A stretch of 64,000 nt of DNA from Brevibacillus_H ginsengisoli (GTDB lineage: Bacteria; Bacillota; Bacilli; Brevibacillales; Brevibacillaceae), in contig NZ_JBNJQR010000006.1 in the NCBI RefSeq assembly GCF_050113715.1, positions 1-64,000 of the forward strand, written 5' to 3'. The stretch's first letter is position 1, and each line of letters opens with the position of its first letter. The translations under genes were made by a program, and so were the position numbers. Positions 1-8,131 of this stretch are shown here, piece after piece. A model generated the notes under the pieces. It had not been told where the DNA came from, did no database searches, and saw nothing but the letters and a program-made list of their open reading frames with translations.

Positions 1-2
1 CG

Positions 3-164
3 GGTGACCTTGAACATACCCATCCAAGCGGAACAAAATATATATTTGGCAAAGAGTTTACAATTATTAACGCTGACGGTTCTCGCTATACATTAGGTAG
101 AGATTTCGTTGCAGCGCCATCGGGAAATGCAAAAATTACTGGTCAACGAATTGATCTGAATTAG
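3..164 (+). CDS. C-terminal end of an unknown protein (cut by window edge)
   Basis: An open frame enters from the left edge and ends at TAG 162-164, giving 53 visible residues. The visible part is rich in Gly, Lys and aromatic residues (it contains FGKEFTIINADGSRYTLG) and has no recognisable domain. It lies in the AT-rich mobile element, and a terminator-like hairpin follows at 222. The start and function cannot be read from this window. Confidence 0.45.
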   Translation, partial: GDLEHTHPSGTKYIFGKEFTIINADGSRYTLGRDFVAAPSGNAKITGQRIDLN

Positions 165-221
165 TGAGAATATACAAAAACAAATGGAGGTGTTAGGTGT
201 GAGAGGTAAAACGTGATGATT

Positions 222-256
222 GCCTAGTGTGTACTAAGTAACAGGACACGCTAGGC
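222..256 (+). terminator. Terminator-like hairpin after the left-edge ORF
   Basis: The arms 222-232 and 246-256 are complementary over 11 bp with one G.T pair, around a 13-nt loop. Only a weak T-rich tail (TTATTT) follows. The motif GTAAAACGTGAT just upstream (206-217) recurs at 1559 and 1602 in the origin-like region. Confidence 0.4.
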
Positions 257-352
257 TTATTTAGGGAGGAAATGATTTAGCGAATCAGTAGTCCAACGAT
301 TTGTAATTTTCAAAGAGCAATTCGTATAGATAGAGAAAAATAGTCGTAGTAC

Positions 353-382
353 ACATGGCAATTGGTATCTTTCATGCCATGT
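353..382 (+). promoter_or_regulatory. Hairpin and 9-codon leader ORF abutting the 385 start codon
   Basis: ACATGGCA (353-360) and TGCCATGT (375-382) form a perfect 8-bp stem ending two bases before the ATG at 385. The hairpin contains a tiny ORF (ATG at 355, MAIGIFHAM, stop TAG 382-384) that ends directly against the next ATG. The downstream gene has no clear Shine-Dalgarno sequence, so translational coupling from this leader is possible. That is inference. Confidence 0.3.
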
Positions 383-384
383 AG

Positions 385-1233
385 ATGAAACAAGAATTTA
401 AACAATTATTTCCACAATGGATACATAATATTTCAAGCAATGATAAACTCATTCTCACTAACGACATAGACAGTATAATATCTTGCGCTGTCCTCAAATC
501 CCTTTTCGGGTGTGAGGTTGGGGCATTTTTTGATTTTTATTCGCTATATCACTTTGGGACAGCATATATGGGAGATCAATTGATTGGTGTAGACGCAGCA
601 ATAGAATATAAAGATTTACGAACATTTTGCAATCATCAAACCCGCTTCAATGCCAATGATAAGGTTAACCCAAATAGTGCAAATCCAAACAGCGTACAGC
701 CTTATAAAAAGTATTATGCAAAGTATGGAATGTCTACGTTAATACTCATCTTATCTCTTTATGATGCGTGGGATTTATTGCTGAATCCTGGTCACAATGA
801 ACTGACATATGAACAAAAGATTTTTCTCTGGGCAGTTGATTCGTCCTATAAAGGATACACATCGTATCCGACTCATACAGACGTTCACAAAGCCCATTTA
901 CATTATCAGCAGCTGCTAGGCTTAGAGCATATCTCAGATGTGTTAGTGCGCTATACAGAGCCATTTACAAGCATACAGAGGGAATATGGATTATCTGAGC
1001 ATATCGGAATAGTAGACAGCAAATTACAGACCGAAATTGAACTGTATAAGATTCAAACATTGTTTCCAAGGTTGGATTTAAGTCTGCCAAATGGTCAACT
1101 ACATAAAAAATGTGATTTTGATACATACAAAGGCAAAATTACATATGGAAGTAGTAAAACGGACATAGAGGGTTTGTTTAGTCTGGCAGTCACATATCCA
1201 GATAGTTATGTTTGTTCAAAATTGATTGTATAG
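385..1233 (+). CDS. Unknown 282-aa protein, faintly DHH-phosphoesterase-like
   Basis: I do not recognise this gene with confidence. The N-terminus has a strand followed by an acidic loop (LILTNDIDSIISCAVLKSLF, residues about 22-41) and then GVDAA near residue 69. This is reminiscent of the Asp-containing motifs of DHH/RecJ-like phosphoesterases, but no DHH triad is visible. There is no signal peptide or membrane segment. The start ATG 385 lacks a good ribosome site and abuts a leader hairpin. The small DUF5659-like gene follows 48 bp downstream. Phage- or plasmid-type nucleic-acid metabolism is only a guess. Confidence 0.6.
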   Translation: MKQEFKQLFPQWIHNISSNDKLILTNDIDSIISCAVLKSLFGCEVGAFFDFYSLYHFGTAYMGDQLIGVDAAIEYKDLRTFCNHQTRFNANDKVNPNSANPNSVQPYKKYYAKYGMSTLILILSLYDAWDLLLNPGHNELTYEQKIFLWAVDSSYKGYTSYPTHTDVHKAHLHYQQLLGLEHISDVLVRYTEPFTSIQREYGLSEHIGIVDSKLQTEIELYKIQTLFPRLDLSLPNGQLHKKCDFDTYKGKITYGSSKTDIEGLFSLAVTYPDSYVCSKLIV

Positions 1234-1281
1234 GGGATTGCCTTCGGGTAGTCTCCTTCTTTATAAAGGAGAGAAAAGAAA

Positions 1282-1461
1282 GTGAGTAAGTACTTTTTTT
1301 GCTATGACATGAAATTATTTGAATATTTGAAGCGTAATGGACTGAAATACATAACGAAAGCACGACACCATAAGAGTGGTGATCTGTTTTCGATGTATGA
1401 GCAGAGCGAAAAATTGGAGAAATTGCTTTCACTATGGAGAGGGTGTAATTCAGAAATGTGA
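1282..1461 (+). CDS. DUF5659-like small protein (59 aa)
   Basis: A GTG start at 1282 is preceded by AAAGGAG (1265-1271). The protein begins VSKYFFCYDMKLFEYLKRNG and continues with YITKARHHKSGDLFSMYEQSEKLEKLL. This pattern (YFFCY, then YLK..G..YI.KA, then F..YEQ) matches the small DUF5659 family common on Firmicute plasmids and phages; its function is unknown. The identification is from memory of the family pattern. The stop codon sits at the left edge of the repeat-rich region at 1445-1760. Confidence 0.6.
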   Translation: MSKYFFCYDMKLFEYLKRNGLKYITKARHHKSGDLFSMYEQSEKLEKLLSLWRGCNSEM

Positions 1462-1937
1462 TATTTTTTTAAAAAATCGGATGATAAAAACGAGCTAAAA
1501 TAAAGGTTTATTCATTTTTTATGTGATTTTTGGTGTTATTGGGGGTATTCATTTGTTTGTAAAACGTGATATAAATATGTCATAGGGGTATTTTTTAGAT
1601 AGTAAAACGTGATATTTTTCCTTAAAATCGGATACACTTAACAATTTTTAAAAATTTGATTAAGTCCTTATAAATAATGGGTTTAAGTGTATTTATGAAA
1701 ATTATTATAGTTTGATATTTTGGTATTGTGGGGGTATATATTAAGTGGTTTATTTTGATTTTTTCGCAAAAAAGGGGATATATTATTAACTTAAAATAAT
1801 AAACAAGAGAGAATAATAGTTAATAGATCAGAAAACACATAAGTGCGTTGTGTTTTCTTGAGTTAAATTTTCTATTTTAATTTTTCTTTCACATACACCT
1901 ATTATGTAATTGTTCAATGTAAAACTGGAGGAGTAAT
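1445..1937. repeat. Repeat-rich AT-rich intergenic region, candidate replication origin
   Basis: No gene is seen here. The stretch holds several imperfect direct repeats. GTAAAACGTGATAT occurs exactly at 1559-1572 and 1602-1615, with a relative near 1452-1463 and another at 206. The T/A run followed by AATCGGAT occurs near 1463-1491 and 1613-1631. A GG(T)..T.GGGGGTAT motif occurs near 1523-1548 and 1712-1737. A perfect 8-bp hairpin (GAAAACAC 1831-1838 with GTGTTTTC 1850-1857) lies before the next gene. Iteron-like repeats in very AT-rich DNA upstream of an initiator-like gene suggest a plasmid-type origin. That role is inferred. Confidence 0.5.
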
Positions 1938-2963
1938 ATGTTTAACTATACCATGCACAATATTAAAGTGAAATCGAATTGGTTTGATTTTTCAACTTCA
2001 ACTAACAAATTTAAAAAAATGGGATATAAAGGGTTCAATTTATATCTAACTTTGTTCAAGTTCCGTCTTTACAAACAAGAACATAACTATATGTTTGTCA
2101 CTTCGATTTCACTGTTGAGGAAAGAAACAGGATATGCTACAGAGGAGATCCTCGAACTATTAAAGGTCATGAAAAAAATAAAAATCATACATATAGACAA
2201 TGTATCTCGTTGGGATTATATGATGGATGGACAAAAGATCAAAGATGATAAGGTATTGGTCATGTGGGCTTCTGATGTTCCAAATGTGGAAAAAGTTGAA
2301 ATTGAAGTTGAAGAAAAAGGGTTTGGGCTAAAAGGTTCAAAAACAAATACTAACACAATTGAGAAACCAGTCACAGAAGATGACTACTATGTGAATGTTG
2401 ATTTGAGTTTGCTTCAATATTATGAAGAGATTGGATTAAATGAGCGATATTATCCACTTTACTGTTTGATTAGAAAAATGACCAATAATCCTGAGAAGAA
2501 GTCATGGATGAGCATAGAAAAAATGGCTGAAACTCTAGAGTACGATAAAGATACTCTCAACAAGATGGTTCATGAGATGAACAGAAAATATCTTCTTCTT
2601 AGTACACCTAGAGATAACGGTAAGAATGGGAAGTATTTTGAAAATAAAATTTGCACAACCTTTAGCAGTCTTGATCAATTTAAGCAAAATCATCAAGAAG
2701 AAATTGATAAACGTGTGGAGAAATGGGACAAGAAACTAAAGCATAAAGGGAAAAAGAAGAATCAGGAGAAGGAGAAAGTAAAACCTAATAGTGAGCTTGA
2801 TAATTCGATAAATGAAAATGATTTGTTTTATGAATATCTAGAGCCAGATGTCAGTGGAAAATTTGACCGCAAAAGATCTAGATTGGTTGAATGGCAGGAT
2901 AATGCAGGGAAGTTAAGACAGCGGAACGATGATCAGGAATGGTTAGATGAAATGGAATTTTGA
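1938..2963 (+). CDS. Replication-initiator-like winged-helix protein
   Basis: This 341-aa protein starts at ATG 1938 after GGAGGAG. Residues about 15-95 (YKGFNLYLTLFKFRLY, SLLRKETGYATEEILELLKVM) and about 150-225 (ERYYPLYCLIRKM, SIEKMAETLEYDKDTLNKMVHEM) look like two winged-helix modules, the arrangement seen in many Firmicute plasmid Rep and phage replisome-organiser proteins. The C-terminal third is highly charged (KWDKKLKHKGKKKNQEKEK). The iteron-like region directly upstream and a terminator directly downstream fit an autonomous replication cassette. A transcriptional regulator or DnaD-like protein is the main alternative. Confidence 0.55.
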   Translation: MFNYTMHNIKVKSNWFDFSTSTNKFKKMGYKGFNLYLTLFKFRLYKQEHNYMFVTSISLLRKETGYATEEILELLKVMKKIKIIHIDNVSRWDYMMDGQKIKDDKVLVMWASDVPNVEKVEIEVEEKGFGLKGSKTNTNTIEKPVTEDDYYVNVDLSLLQYYEEIGLNERYYPLYCLIRKMTNNPEKKSWMSIEKMAETLEYDKDTLNKMVHEMNRKYLLLSTPRDNGKNGKYFENKICTTFSSLDQFKQNHQEEIDKRVEKWDKKLKHKGKKKNQEKEKVKPNSELDNSINENDLFYEYLEPDVSGKFDRKRSRLVEWQDNAGKLRQRNDDQEWLDEMEF

Positions 2964-2974
2964 CATTGAGTAAG

Positions 2975-3001
2975 CAGGAGATTGATGTCTCCTGTTTTTT
3001 G
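2975..3001 (+). terminator. Rho-independent terminator
   Basis: CAGGAGA (2975-2981) pairs perfectly with TCTCCTG (2988-2994) around a 6-nt loop, followed by six T. It ends the initiator-like gene. Confidence 0.85.
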
Positions 3002-3040
3002 TTTGCCTAAAACTATCAAAACTATGGAGGATAAAATTAA

Positions 3041-3424
3041 ATGAACATATATGAAGCATTAGCCAAGATACCAGAGGCAAAACGAGAATATTTCAAATGG
3101 AAACATGATATTCGTTATGATCAGACAAAACCTAAAAAGTCAGAAGAAGATTTTAAACGGTATGTAAATGTCAAGACGCTCAATTCGTTCCTCGAATGGG
3201 AAAAGAGTCCAGAATATCATTCACTTTGTCTATTGCTACTACAATCCAAACTGGCGAATGACCTGATGGACACGTATCAGATTGTAACTGAAAAAGCCAA
3301 ATCAGGTGATGAGAAGTCGGTTAAATTGTTTTTACAACTTAGCAAAGAGATACAATCTGGAGCAAAATCAGCATACGCTCAAGTGCAACAGGAACAAGAG
3401 GAAGAAGATGATCTTGAATTGTAA
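3041..3424 (+). CDS. phBC6A51-type helix-turn-helix-like protein (127 aa)
   Basis: Start ATG 3041 follows TGGAGGA. The protein has an N-terminal basic segment (KRYVNVKTLNSFLEWEKSPEY, residues about 41-60) resembling the HTH of phBC6A51-type proteins annotated in phages and elements. A helix-rich region (LANDLMDTYQIVTEKAKSGDEKSVKLFLQLSKEI) and an acidic tail follow. The segment KAKSGDEKSVKLFLQ is the hallmark that made me think of that family. Its role is unknown; DNA binding or terminase-small-like function is inference. It is followed by a zinc-binding ORF 47 bp away. Confidence 0.5.
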   Translation: MNIYEALAKIPEAKREYFKWKHDIRYDQTKPKKSEEDFKRYVNVKTLNSFLEWEKSPEYHSLCLLLLQSKLANDLMDTYQIVTEKAKSGDEKSVKLFLQLSKEIQSGAKSAYAQVQQEQEEEDDLEL

Positions 3425-3470
3425 TTATTTTTAGAAGAAAATAGAATCATCTTACTATAGAGGTGGTACT

Positions 3471-3713
3471 ATGGTTACATGTATTAGTTGTGATAAGAAA
3501 TTTGAAGAAGATAATTGTATCTATGATTCACATGAGGCAGAATATTACTGTCAAAAATGTTTTAATGATGGTGACCTAAAGAAGTGTCCTGATTGTGAAA
3601 GAGTGGTTGATCACTTGGAAAAAGATGGTTTGTGTGAGAGCTGTTCTCCAGATGATTACTGGAAAAAGGAAGACCCTGATTTTATGGATAGTTATGATCC
3701 TGATATAGATTAG
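3471..3713 (+). CDS. Small double zinc-ribbon protein (80 aa)
   Basis: Start ATG 3471 is preceded by AGAGGTGG. Eight cysteines are arranged as four CxxC pairs (CISC, CQKC, CPDC, CESC at about residues 4, 27, 39 and 55), enough for two zinc sites, with a very acidic C-terminus. Such treble or LIM-like knuckle proteins are common in Firmicute phages and plasmids. There is no membrane segment. Function is unknown; a protein- or nucleic-acid-binding adaptor is plausible. Confidence 0.65.
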   Translation: MVTCISCDKKFEEDNCIYDSHEAEYYCQKCFNDGDLKKCPDCERVVDHLEKDGLCESCSPDDYWKKEDPDFMDSYDPDID

Positions 3714-3734
3714 ATATTTTGATGCAATAGAAAG

Positions 3735-3762
3735 GTAGTCGATTATTCGGCTGCTTTTTTTT
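3735..3762 (+). terminator. Terminator with GTAGTCGA..TCGGCTGC stem
   Basis: Arms 3735-3742 and 3747-3754 pair over 8 bp (two G.T) around TTAT and are followed by eight T. A near-identical stem recurs at 7710-7732. Confidence 0.8.
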
Positions 3763-4215
3763 GTCTGAAAGGATGTGAAACGGTGGTTGCATTAACAAAA
3801 ACTTGAAAAGGTAATGGGCTCATTTGAAATAGTAAGAAAAAAATTTGATTTTAGATTCTTAAGTTCTCTAGTAGCAACAAATCTTGAATATGGCGGAAAG
3901 TGATTAAATTAGGAATTATGTAAAACAATCAAATTGTGTTTTTATTCGGAATTTAATAAGGTGCGGTAAATTTGACGAAAGTAGGACGAAATTACATCCT
4001 ACTTTTTTGTTTTGTTAAAGTTTCTCAACCCAATTTCGGGTTCAGTGGCAAAATAAAAAAGGAAAACGGTTTGACAAGCTAATGTTGCAGCAAGACTACA
4101 CTATATGTACTTATTTGTGTATAGAATTTTTGTCAGGACTCTAGAAAATCTAATGTATAATATTGGATAGAAATACGAGATAGAAAATTTGGAATTATGT
4201 GGTTAGAATTATTCG
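3763..4215. other. Gene-free stretch with a second terminator and a promoter
   Basis: No convincing ORF is present. A perfect 7-bp hairpin AGTAGGA/TCCTACT (3980-3986 with 3997-4003) followed by six T is a terminator, implying a short transcript or a decayed gene in 3770-3980. A TATAAT at 4156-4161 is the likely -10 for the GNAT gene. No well-spaced -35 was found. Confidence 0.5.
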
Positions 4216-4239
4216 ATGAATGGAGAGATTTGGCTATAT

Positions 4240-4833
4240 ATGAAAAAGAAAAGATTCGATATTGGAGAGATCGATATTCTCGATTTGCTTAATGAAATAG
4301 GTGAAGAGGTTGAAGAGAGTGAACAACTACTTAATTCATCTTTTAAGCCGAATAGTTTTGATTGGAATCTTGTTCAACAACTATCTCATGGAGAATTAGA
4401 GTCTCATCTACGCAATATAAACATTATTGATCAAGAACTAACTGTATATGCTGTGGAAAGAACCTTAGGCAATGAATTTCTAATATTGACTGGCTATTCG
4501 TATGACATGTTTTATATTAGAGCAGTTATTGTAAAACCAGACAACAGCATTAAATTTGTAGGCATTTGTGCTAAAGAAATGTCAGATAACAGACTACACA
4601 TTTTAGATATAAATGTGAAAAAGAAGGATGCCAATAAAGGATATGGTTCAATTCTATTAGCACATCTAATTAAAGTAGCTTCGAACAACAGCGTAAGAAC
4701 AATTACAGGTGAATTAACACCTGAAGATTTAAGAAGTCATGGTGATAGGCTGAAGTATTTTTATAAGAAACATGGATTTGAAATTGAAGATTTTGGACAT
4801 TTTGCTAACATTAAATGGACTAATTCTAATTAG
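4240..4833 (+). CDS. GNAT-family N-acetyltransferase (element-borne)
   Basis: GNAT acetyltransferases transfer acetyl from acetyl-CoA to an amine. The C-terminal half shows motif A (LHILDINVKKKDANKGYGS, with the NKGYGS pyrophosphate loop) and motif B (LKYFYKKHGFEIEDFGHF). The N-terminal 80 residues are not recognisable. An upstream in-frame ATG at 4216 has no ribosome site, whereas ATG 4240 has GGAGAG (4222-4227), so I prefer 4240 (197 aa). The substrate is unknown. The gene has its own TATAAT upstream and stands alone. Confidence 0.75.
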   Translation: MKKKRFDIGEIDILDLLNEIGEEVEESEQLLNSSFKPNSFDWNLVQQLSHGELESHLRNINIIDQELTVYAVERTLGNEFLILTGYSYDMFYIRAVIVKPDNSIKFVGICAKEMSDNRLHILDINVKKKDANKGYGSILLAHLIKVASNNSVRTITGELTPEDLRSHGDRLKYFYKKHGFEIEDFGHFANIKWTNSN

Positions 4834-4943
4834 TAATAAATTAAAAGATGGTTTTAATCCTGAAATAACTAATTGGAATATATCTTATATTCTCACTTCT
4901 CTGTGCTATCATAAATATTGGGATAAAAGGGGGTTGTACATAA

Positions 4944-5846
4944 GTGAATAAAGTTATCATTTTATTATTAGCGGTATTTGTGCTTGTCGGATGTGACTCT
5001 TCTGCTTTTAAAGAGAACATGGATAAAGGACAGCAGGCGCTAAAGGAACAAAAATACTTTGAAGCAATTAAGGTTTTTTCTGAAGCTGCAAAAGAAAAAC
5101 CAAATGATCAGCGTGTAACAGAACCATTAGCTGAAGCGAAAAAGAAAATGGAGGAAGAACAAAAAAAGATTGTTTCGGATTATTATCAATTTGTTATCGA
5201 CAGAAAGTATGAAGATGCATATGATCTACTTTCTGAAACTACAAAAAAGAATGTTAGTAAAGATGATTTCGATTTATATCAACAACTTAGATCAGAAATT
5301 ATGAAGTTTGAAAATTTTAAAGTTGAAAAAGGTAAAGAAAGTAACACATTTAGCGTTACTGAAAGAAGTACTAACTACTTTGATGGAAAAGAAGTAGTAT
5401 CTTCTTCAATTAGAAAATTAGTTAGAGAAAATGATACATGGAAAATCATAAGAGAAGCAAATGAAGGCTGGAAAGAAAAAATAGCTTATGATTACAATGT
5501 AATCGGTGGGATGTATTTATATGGGAAGGGCAAAGATAAAGATCTTAATTTAGCAGCAGAATATTTTGATAAAGCTATAACTAAAGATCCTACATTTGAA
5601 AATGCCTATTTCGGTCTTGGATATGCTTATGCAGAACTAAGAAGGAACAGTGAAGCCTTGAAAGCATACCAAACTTTTGTTGACAAAGTTAAAGATGATA
5701 AAGAAAAATCGGATGCACTAGTTAATATGGGAATTATTTATGCAAGCATGGGCAATAGAAAAAAAGCACAGGAAACCTTACAAGAAGCGATAAAACTTGA
5801 TAATACTAATGAATATGCAAAGACAACTTTAGCAGCAATTAAATGA
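4944..5846 (+). CDS. TPR-repeat lipoprotein
   Basis: A GTG start at 4944 follows AAAAGGGGG. A signal peptide with lipobox LVGC (Cys17) predicts a membrane-anchored extracellular lipoprotein. One TPR-like pair lies near residues 24-57 (MDKGQQALKEQKYFEAIKVFSEAAKEKP). A DUF4878/NTF2-like segment spans about 75-170 (YYQFVIDRKYEDAYDLLSETTKK). Three further TPR-like repeats run from about 195 to the end. TPRs mediate protein interaction, so an assembly or surface-scaffold role is plausible; the specific function is unknown. The next gene follows after 110 bp. Confidence 0.75.
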   Translation: MNKVIILLLAVFVLVGCDSSAFKENMDKGQQALKEQKYFEAIKVFSEAAKEKPNDQRVTEPLAEAKKKMEEEQKKIVSDYYQFVIDRKYEDAYDLLSETTKKNVSKDDFDLYQQLRSEIMKFENFKVEKGKESNTFSVTERSTNYFDGKEVVSSSIRKLVRENDTWKIIREANEGWKEKIAYDYNVIGGMYLYGKGKDKDLNLAAEYFDKAITKDPTFENAYFGLGYAYAELRRNSEALKAYQTFVDKVKDDKEKSDALVNMGIIYASMGNRKKAQETLQEAIKLDNTNEYAKTTLAAIK

Positions 5847-5956
5847 TGTAAAACAAAATTGGGAAAAATTAATTTCCTGAGCCAGCTTGTAAAAGATGGG
5901 TTTTCTTTAACCACTTCCAAGCAAATTGGCAGTTTATTAGAAAGTGGGATAGTGTT

Positions 5957-6742
5957 ATGAGTTTGGATAACTGGATAGAAAGCATTATTAATGATTTTGA
6001 GCAAAACAATATTATCACTCTAGAAACTGAGTACGATATTGATATTCCTGTCCCTATTGTTTGCTTGAAAAATGATGAAGAAAATATCAATAAATTAATG
6101 CGATTGTTGCAAATGCACAACTTGCCTCTTTTAACATTCAGAAAGAAATTTAGTGATGACGTTGAACCACTTTCATTAGATCAATTGGATGAAGATGAGC
6201 ACTATATTTATCCAAGCAATGATAAGATTATTGATTACATTAACAAAAAAGTTAATCAACATAATCAAAAACTAAAATCAGTTCCAGTTAACGAGACAGT
6301 TAAAGCATCTATTTTTGCAGTTCTTCCATCTCTAGTTATATCAATAGAAAACCACCATGTAAATTTTTCTGAATGGAGAGAACTAGTATATACAGGCATT
6401 GAAGATATTATTAATGAACTTGATCATGATGTTTATTATCTAGAATTAAAAACTGAATATAAAGAGGAAATGGAAAGAGAGCGACTACTCAAAAGAGAAA
6501 AACTAAACGCTTTGATAAGAGATTGGTCTGCTTTTCTTTTCAATGATGAAACATTTAGATTGTGTTCAAATCAAAAATTAAGAAGAGAATTTCTACTAAA
6601 TAATTTTGAGCCATTCATTTCTAAGCACAAATGGGCAGATGAGCAGAGCGATGATGAACTAGTTCTTAGTAGGCAGAATTTATATAGTCAGATGTCAAAC
6701 GAAATAGATTTAGTATGGAATAAACTCAAGGCAGGAAGATAG
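5957..6742 (+). CDS. Unknown 261-aa protein
   Basis: I do not recognise this protein. It is acidic at the N-terminus, has no signal or membrane segment, and contains a predicted coiled stretch near residues 165-185 (LKTEYKEEMERERLLKREK). It could share a transcript with the two genes downstream (48-bp gap to 6790). AT-rich composition matches the rest of the element. Confidence 0.6.
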   Translation: MSLDNWIESIINDFEQNNIITLETEYDIDIPVPIVCLKNDEENINKLMRLLQMHNLPLLTFRKKFSDDVEPLSLDQLDEDEHYIYPSNDKIIDYINKKVNQHNQKLKSVPVNETVKASIFAVLPSLVISIENHHVNFSEWRELVYTGIEDIINELDHDVYYLELKTEYKEEMERERLLKREKLNALIRDWSAFLFNDETFRLCSNQKLRREFLLNNFEPFISKHKWADEQSDDELVLSRQNLYSQMSNEIDLVWNKLKAGR

Positions 6743-6789
6743 AATGGGGAATTGATTAATTAATATCTAAGGCTAAGGTGGAATGAACA

Positions 6790-7335
6790 GTGGACTTTAT
6801 TCTTAGGGAGATAGAAGAACGAGCAAAAGAAGCAGAAAGAAAAGTTGTAAAAGAAGCAAAATACAAGATTGGTGACAAGTTGTATTCAAAAGGGACTCGT
6901 CCTGTAGTTATTACCGATATACATAATGGATTTTCTGGTTTTAGTTACTCAATTGAATATGACAATAATGGTAGACGTATGCAAACTAGAGCACTAGAGT
7001 CAAGCCTTAGTATTGAACCTTATGAACCAGAAGAAAAGCCAGTAGTTGATTTAGAGGCAAAGGCCCAAATGCAAATTGAAAAAATCAGAATGGAAGCAGA
7101 AGAACAGATTATACGAATCCAGTTAATAAATCGACTGGTTGAAGTTATTGATGAGAACTCAGATTTTTATAAGGAATTTGGATATGTGACAAGTAAAGAG
7201 GGAACTGATTATTTTGTTGAGTTTCTTACCTCAAACAATACGAGAGTATTTAAGAGGGATCAAATTACACTTCCACACAGAAAGAAGTTTGGAGAAAATA
7301 ACTATCCAGCATGGAAAGATGCAATGGAAGATTAA
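6790..7335 (+). CDS. Unknown 181-aa protein with central coiled coil
   Basis: A GTG start at 6790 follows AAGGTGG (6775-6781). The N-terminus (residues 1-25) is a charged helix. Residues 25-70 look like a small beta-barrel (YKIGDKLYSKGTRPVVITDI, then YSIEYDNNGRRMQTRALES), as in some phage proteins that carry a short SH3-like or Tudor-like fold. Residues 82-112 form a Glu/Lys/Ile-rich helix. Function is unknown. It is probably co-transcribed with the membrane protein that follows. Confidence 0.6.
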   Translation: MDFILREIEERAKEAERKVVKEAKYKIGDKLYSKGTRPVVITDIHNGFSGFSYSIEYDNNGRRMQTRALESSLSIEPYEPEEKPVVDLEAKAQMQIEKIRMEAEEQIIRIQLINRLVEVIDENSDFYKEFGYVTSKEGTDYFVEFLTSNNTRVFKRDQITLPHRKKFGENNYPAWKDAMED

Positions 7336-7369
7336 ATGAATTGTGAGATTGATTGGAAAGGTGAGTTTG

Positions 7370-7678
7370 ATGGACTATAATACATTGACTATTGTCTTTC
7401 TTCTCGTATTCTTTGTTGGAATTGCATTAGGAAGGTATTTTACACGAAGTGCAATATTGACAAAAATTACTGAGCATATCGGAAACCTTAATGACATACT
7501 TCATAATGCTAAAATAGAGTTACGCACTGGCAACAAGATTAGTTATGATCATCTCACTCAGGAATTGGAACCAACAATAAGTGAAGGAGGAGTTGTTAAG
7601 GAAGAAGCAGAACGAATGATAAAAGAGTACGAAGATCGGATTTATGAAGCAACACATATAAGAGATTTGTATGTCTAG
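7370..7678 (+). CDS. Small single-span membrane protein (102 aa)
   Basis: An upstream GTG at 7343 is open, but AAAGGTGAG at 7357-7365 points to ATG 7370. One transmembrane helix lies at residues about 5-24 (LTIVFLLVFFVGIALGRYF), followed by a mostly helical cytoplasmic domain (IEHIG-type, residues 35-100). Topology resembles small phage/plasmid membrane anchors. Function is unknown. It ends the 5.9-7.7 kb gene run and is followed by a terminator. Confidence 0.6.
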   Translation: MDYNTLTIVFLLVFFVGIALGRYFTRSAILTKITEHIGNLNDILHNAKIELRTGNKISYDHLTQELEPTISEGGVVKEEAERMIKEYEDRIYEATHIRDLYV

Positions 7679-7709
7679 AAACACCTTAAAATACTATTTT
7701 CGATGGATG

Positions 7710-7740
7710 GGTAGTCGAATTGATCGGCTATCTTCTTTTA
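7710..7740 (+). terminator. Terminator sharing its stem with the one at 3735
   Basis: Arms 7710-7718 and 7724-7732 pair over 9 bp (two G.T) around ATTGA, followed by a T-rich tail. The core GTAGTCGA..TCGGCT is the same as at 3735-3754. Confidence 0.7.
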
Positions 7741-7928
7741 TATCCTAACTAAATTTCTCAATTAGTGTCAGAAATCGATTGAAACTTTGTAAATTAACAC
7801 ATATAGTTTCAAGTCAGTGTTATGTCACGATACGATTGCCGAATTATAATAGTTTGAAAAAAAACTTGATTTTGCTAGGTTTTTAAAAAGTGTCTCCTTT
7901 CAATCATTTTGCATAAAATGGCAGTAAG

Positions 7929-8102
7929 CCTTGATACATAAGGGTTTTCACGATAACTGCCTCGATAGTAATCTCGATGCTCAAAATAGAGGTGTATTTT
8001 CATAATAAAATAACGATGAAACCTTGGTATATTAGGGTTTGACCGATGTGTGTGTCGAGAACATTATCGAGACGTATTAAAATGAAGTCGAATATTTCGA
8101 GT
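7929..8102. repeat. Two ~52-bp direct repeats with TCGA dyads, candidate res site
   Basis: The block at 7929-7980 (CCTTGATACATAAGGGTTTT, then CTCGATAGTAATCTCGAT at 7961-7978) is imperfectly repeated at 8022-8074 (CCTTGGTATATTAGGGTTT, then TCGAGAACATTATCGAG at 8055-8071). A third TCGA-based dyad lies at 8088-8102. Several dyads just upstream of a small serine recombinase resemble the multi-subsite res or crossover regions used by resolvases and invertases. The assignment is inference. Confidence 0.45.
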
Positions 8103-8131
8103 TCATACTTAGTTGGACTAGCGAAACGTGA

